Notes under the pieces: generated by a model
The model's input: only the letters and a program-made list of their open reading frames with translations
Told to the model about the DNA's origin: nothing
Databases searched by the model: none
Shown here: positions 6,937 through 8,778 of the stretch, piece after piece
Numbering within the stretch: the first letter of the stretch is position 1
Layout of the letters: each line of letters starts with the position of its first letter
Position numbers and translations under genes: made by a program
Assembly: GCA_945787305.1 (NCBI GenBank)
Contig: CALZIH010000128.1
Coordinates: 1 to 8,778 of the forward strand
Direction of reading: 5' to 3'
Length of the DNA: 8,778 nt
From: an uncultured Desulfobulbaceae bacterium
GTDB taxonomy: Bacteria; Desulfobacterota; Desulfobulbia; Desulfobulbales; Desulfobulbaceae

Positions 6937-7143
6937 AGTCCAAATCGTATACATCCCGAGGCATACTGAACAGTTTCTGAAATCTTTCTATCCGATGAAC
7001 GGGTATCCCTTCATCTTCTCAGCAAACGTATAAGCGTTTCCCTTATTCAGCGGTTGTTTTCTCTTGAAATAATACCCCGATGCATACTCTGCAATTGAGT
7101 TGCCCGCGTGCAAAGGAGTTCCCTTCCATTCGTTTTCGTTGTA
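6935..7143 (-). pseudogene. C-terminal remnant of an unrecognised protein gene, frameshifted
   Basis: Read on the minus strand, 7143-6991 encodes a protein-like stretch beginning YNENEWKGTPLHAGNS, continuing IAEYASGYYFKRKQ and AYTFAEKMKGYPFIG, then hits TAG at 6990-6988. The adjacent frame resumes at 6994 with RIERFQKLFSMPRDVYDLD and ends at TAA 6937-6935. Replacing a single lost base in the GG-ATA junction joins the two as PFIG-IERFQKLF, so one deletion explains the break. Upstream an in-frame TAA at 7146-7144 cuts the frame, there is no start codon before an ATG at 7014, and no continuation is evident in the other frames, so the N-terminal part is missing. Composition and codon choice look like real coding sequence, unlike the plus-strand frames here. 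I do not recognise the family. It looks like a decayed neighbour gene; a sequencing error could explain the frameshift but not the missing N-terminus. Confidence 0.6.
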
Positions 7144-7281
7144 TTAATTTAGAGGATTTGAGCGATTTTTTTCTTGAGCTGCAGACCAGGAAGTACTACA
7201 TTGTGGTAAGTGAAAGTGGTGGGCGATGTGGAGATTTTGGTTGGTAGTCATCACTTGCATTGTTTTACAACCGGGTGAACA

Positions 7282-7920
7282 ATGAAAAAACAAATGCCAA
7301 ATATACTGTTAGTGATCATTGTTTTGGTCAATCTGTTGTTCATGAGCATGTATGTGGGCAACAATGGCCTGGGCAGATTTATCAGTACGACTGGAATTGT
7401 TTTTCTGGCTATTGGTATCGTGGTCTTTATTTTTTTCCTTAGTATTGATCCCGGATATGGCTGGGTACAATCCATTGACCTCAGAAAAAACTACATCCTC
7501 ATTTTTACCTCATTGGCCATCTGCATGGCTGGTGTCGTTCTGATCGTTATTGGCCAGCACAGGCATGAATTGCATCTTGAAACCATGGCTGAGATGGAGA
7601 GGTGTCAGGGGTTGCAGGCCGGCAATGTTGCTGAAGTGCTGAAAAAAGACTGGTACAGTCTTCGAGACCGGCAGAACCATGGAGCGTTATCTGTGTACCT
7701 GTTCCAAAAAAAAAGCAACAGGAACAACTACAAGATCATTGCCTCGGTAAACTCTCAGAATTCTACTCAGGAGTTGGACAGTCTTACTGTCTCTTCAGAA
7801 GTAATACCGCAGCCGTTAACCCTTGATTGGCAGGAGTGTGCATGTCCCGGGGTGTTTGAAAAAGACGTCAGTGTAGATTTTGAGAGGAATCAGCAACCAG
7901 ACGAGCGCCAAAATGCTTAA
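7282..7920 (+). CDS. unrecognised membrane protein with three predicted TM segments
   Basis: 212-residue protein of a family I do not recognise. Three hydrophobic segments are visible: about 8-25 (ILLVIIVLVNLLFMSMYV), 34-54 (rich in I, V, F) and 71-91 (YILIFTSLAICMAGVVLIVIG). The remaining 120 residues are hydrophilic and probably form one soluble domain, with a mixed region around residues 98-140 and a stretch KIIASV (151-156) that looks like a beta strand. CAC at 186-188 and C108 are the only cysteines outside the membrane part. GGGTGA at 7273-7278, 3 bases before the ATG at 7282, is a good ribosome binding site although spaced closely. It stands about 390 bases after the WbaP-type gene, with a possible terminator between, so it may be separately transcribed. 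It converges on the minus-strand gene to its right. A role in polysaccharide export or assembly is suggested only by position. Confidence 0.75.
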   Translation: MKKQMPNILLVIIVLVNLLFMSMYVGNNGLGRFISTTGIVFLAIGIVVFIFFLSIDPGYGWVQSIDLRKNYILIFTSLAICMAGVVLIVIGQHRHELHLETMAEMERCQGLQAGNVAEVLKKDWYSLRDRQNHGALSVYLFQKKSNRNNYKIIASVNSQNSTQELDSLTVSSEVIPQPLTLDWQECACPGVFEKDVSVDFERNQQPDERQNA

Positions 7921-7930
7921 AAAACATCCC

Positions 7931-7969
7931 GAGAATATCATTAAAAGTAAATTTCTTTTTTTCATTCTC
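7931..7969. terminator. weak candidate terminator between convergent genes
   Basis: The 78-base AT-rich gap between two converging genes contains GAGAAT (7931-7936) complementary to ATTCTC (7964-7969), and inside it AAAAG (7943-7947) facing CTTTTTTT (7955-7961). Position is right for a shared terminator, but the stems are short and low in GC. Confidence 0.2.
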
Positions 7970-7998
7970 ATGCAATCAGGTAGTGTGATTGGAATCTC

Positions 7999-8778
7999 TC
8001 AGGCCCTGGTGTCTCGTATTGACTGGATATATTTTTCGTAGGATTCCGGTGAGCTGGAAAGGTTTTTATACGTGTCGAAAATGTACATGGGCTGCAAAGA
8101 GGTTTTTTCCAGCCATTCGCTGTTATCCCCAGTGCTGCCCTTGGTCATCATTTCAATGGTATCGTTGTCCATTTTTGAGAGAATGCCGAGTCGGTGGAGG
8201 AGGCGTTCCGGCAGGTATTGGATACAATTTGTAAAGAGTTGGCCAATGAGCAGCGGCACACGGAAAAAGATGCCGTGTTTCAGTCCCAGGGCCTCGCTGA
8301 CTTTGAGAAAGACTTCTTTCCAGCTCAGCACCTCGGGGCCTGTTGCCAACAGGATGGAACATGATGCCTTGTAGGGGTTCTGCATGAGGCGAACCACGCC
8401 GATTGCCAGTTCGCGACAATGAATAGGCTGAATTTTCGTACTGCCAATATAGGTCAGCACCGGTAAACGGACGATCTGTTCGAGGAGCAGATGGCCACGG
8501 CCCGGTTCGTAGATAATGTTGGGGCGGACAATGATGAAGTTGAGTCCGCTTGTTTCAAGGAGTGATTCGTCGATGAGCTTTTTCGACTTGGGATAGCGGT
8601 ATGCGTCACAGTCGGGCCAGTCTACACCGGTTGTTGATATCTGGATAACTGAAACATTTTGCGGTTGCCGGCCCGCTTCCAGGTTTTCCTGGCAGTAAAA
8701 GGTAACGGCTTCAAACAGGGCAAGAGGAGCATTGACATTTACATTCTCCATGGACTGGCCGCCAAAGGCATTGGCAAT
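7999..8778 (-). CDS. atypical SDR / NAD(P)-binding epimerase-like protein, N-terminus cut by window edge
   Basis: Minus-strand gene whose last 259 residues are in the window; the frame is open to the edge, and the ATG at 8751 is internal, since IANAFGGQS precedes it in frame and the N-terminal Rossmann glycine motif is missing. Counting from the edge, QISTTG (46-51) provides the catalytic-Ser strand, YPKSK (62-66) is the YxxxK catalytic motif, VRPNIIYEPGRG (84-95) is the extended-SDR RPxxxYGPG motif with Glu replacing the usual Gly, and KIQPIHCRELA (115-125) is the equivalent of the substrate-site QPVHVDDLA. This matches the NDUFA9/atypical-SDR group (nucleoside-diphosphate-sugar epimerase-like annotations). 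Such proteins may modify sugar nucleotides, quinones or other substrates, so a link to the polysaccharide locus is only possible. The long C-terminal part after residue 125 fits an extended SDR. Transcribed towards the preceding gene, hence not in its operon. Confidence 0.88.
   Translation of the reverse strand: MANAFGGQSMENVNVNAPLALFEAVTFYCQENLEAGRQPQNVSVIQISTTGVDWPDCDAYRYPKSKKLIDESLLETSGLNFIIVRPNIIYEPGRGHLLLEQIVRLPVLTYIGSTKIQPIHCRELAIGVVRLMQNPYKASCSILLATGPEVLSWKEVFLKVSEALGLKHGIFFRVPLLIGQLFTNCIQYLPERLLHRLGILSKMDNDTIEMMTKGSTGDNSEWLEKTSLQPMYIFDTYKNLSSSPESYEKYIQSIRDTRA

Noticed and set aside
7080..7247. 55-codon plus-strand ORF in the gap before the unknown membrane protein
   Set aside because: No ribosome binding site, and about the first 60 bases are antisense to the more protein-like minus-strand remnant.
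1..8778. tRNA or rRNA genes, CRISPR arrays, transposases, phage attachment sites
   Set aside because: No repeat-spacer pattern, no transposase motifs in any frame, and no RNA-gene-like segment was recognised by eye.

Overview
The window is part of an exopolysaccharide / O-antigen-type polysaccharide biosynthesis locus from a Gram-negative bacterium. Composition is near-balanced GC. Gene types and intergenic style would fit a Desulfobacterota (deltaproteobacterial) genome, but that placement is inference from general resemblance, not from any marker gene.

Layout. Positions 96-5174 hold five consecutive plus-strand glycosyltransferase (GT) genes with very tight junctions (about 4 to 8 bases apart): two GT-B fold, family-4-type enzymes that resemble each other, then three GT-A fold, family-2-type enzymes of three different subtypes. 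This is almost certainly one translationally coupled transcript. After a 282-base non-coding gap that carries an inverted repeat and an apparent echo of the last GT's coding sequence, 5457-6887 encodes a WbaP-type polyprenyl-phosphate sugar-1-phosphate transferase, which would start each repeat unit on the lipid carrier. The five GTs would then add sugars on the cytoplasmic face. No flippase (Wzx), polymerase (Wzy), co-polymerase (Wzz/Wzc) or outer-membrane exporter lies inside the window, so the rest of the pathway must be outside it.

The 394 bases after the WbaP-type gene look empty at first, but hold a possible terminator and, on the minus strand at about 7143-6935, the decayed C-terminal end of a protein gene with a one-base frameshift and no start. 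This is the least expected item in the window. Next comes a 212-residue protein with three predicted membrane segments that I do not recognise (7282-7920, plus). It converges on a minus-strand NAD(P)-binding SDR/epimerase-like gene that runs off the right edge (8778-7999).

No RNA gene, CRISPR array, insertion sequence or complete mobile element was seen. I did not find a clearly undescribed system. The remnant gene, the post-stop echo of the GT sequence, the inverted repeat and the unknown membrane protein are the items that most deserve a check.
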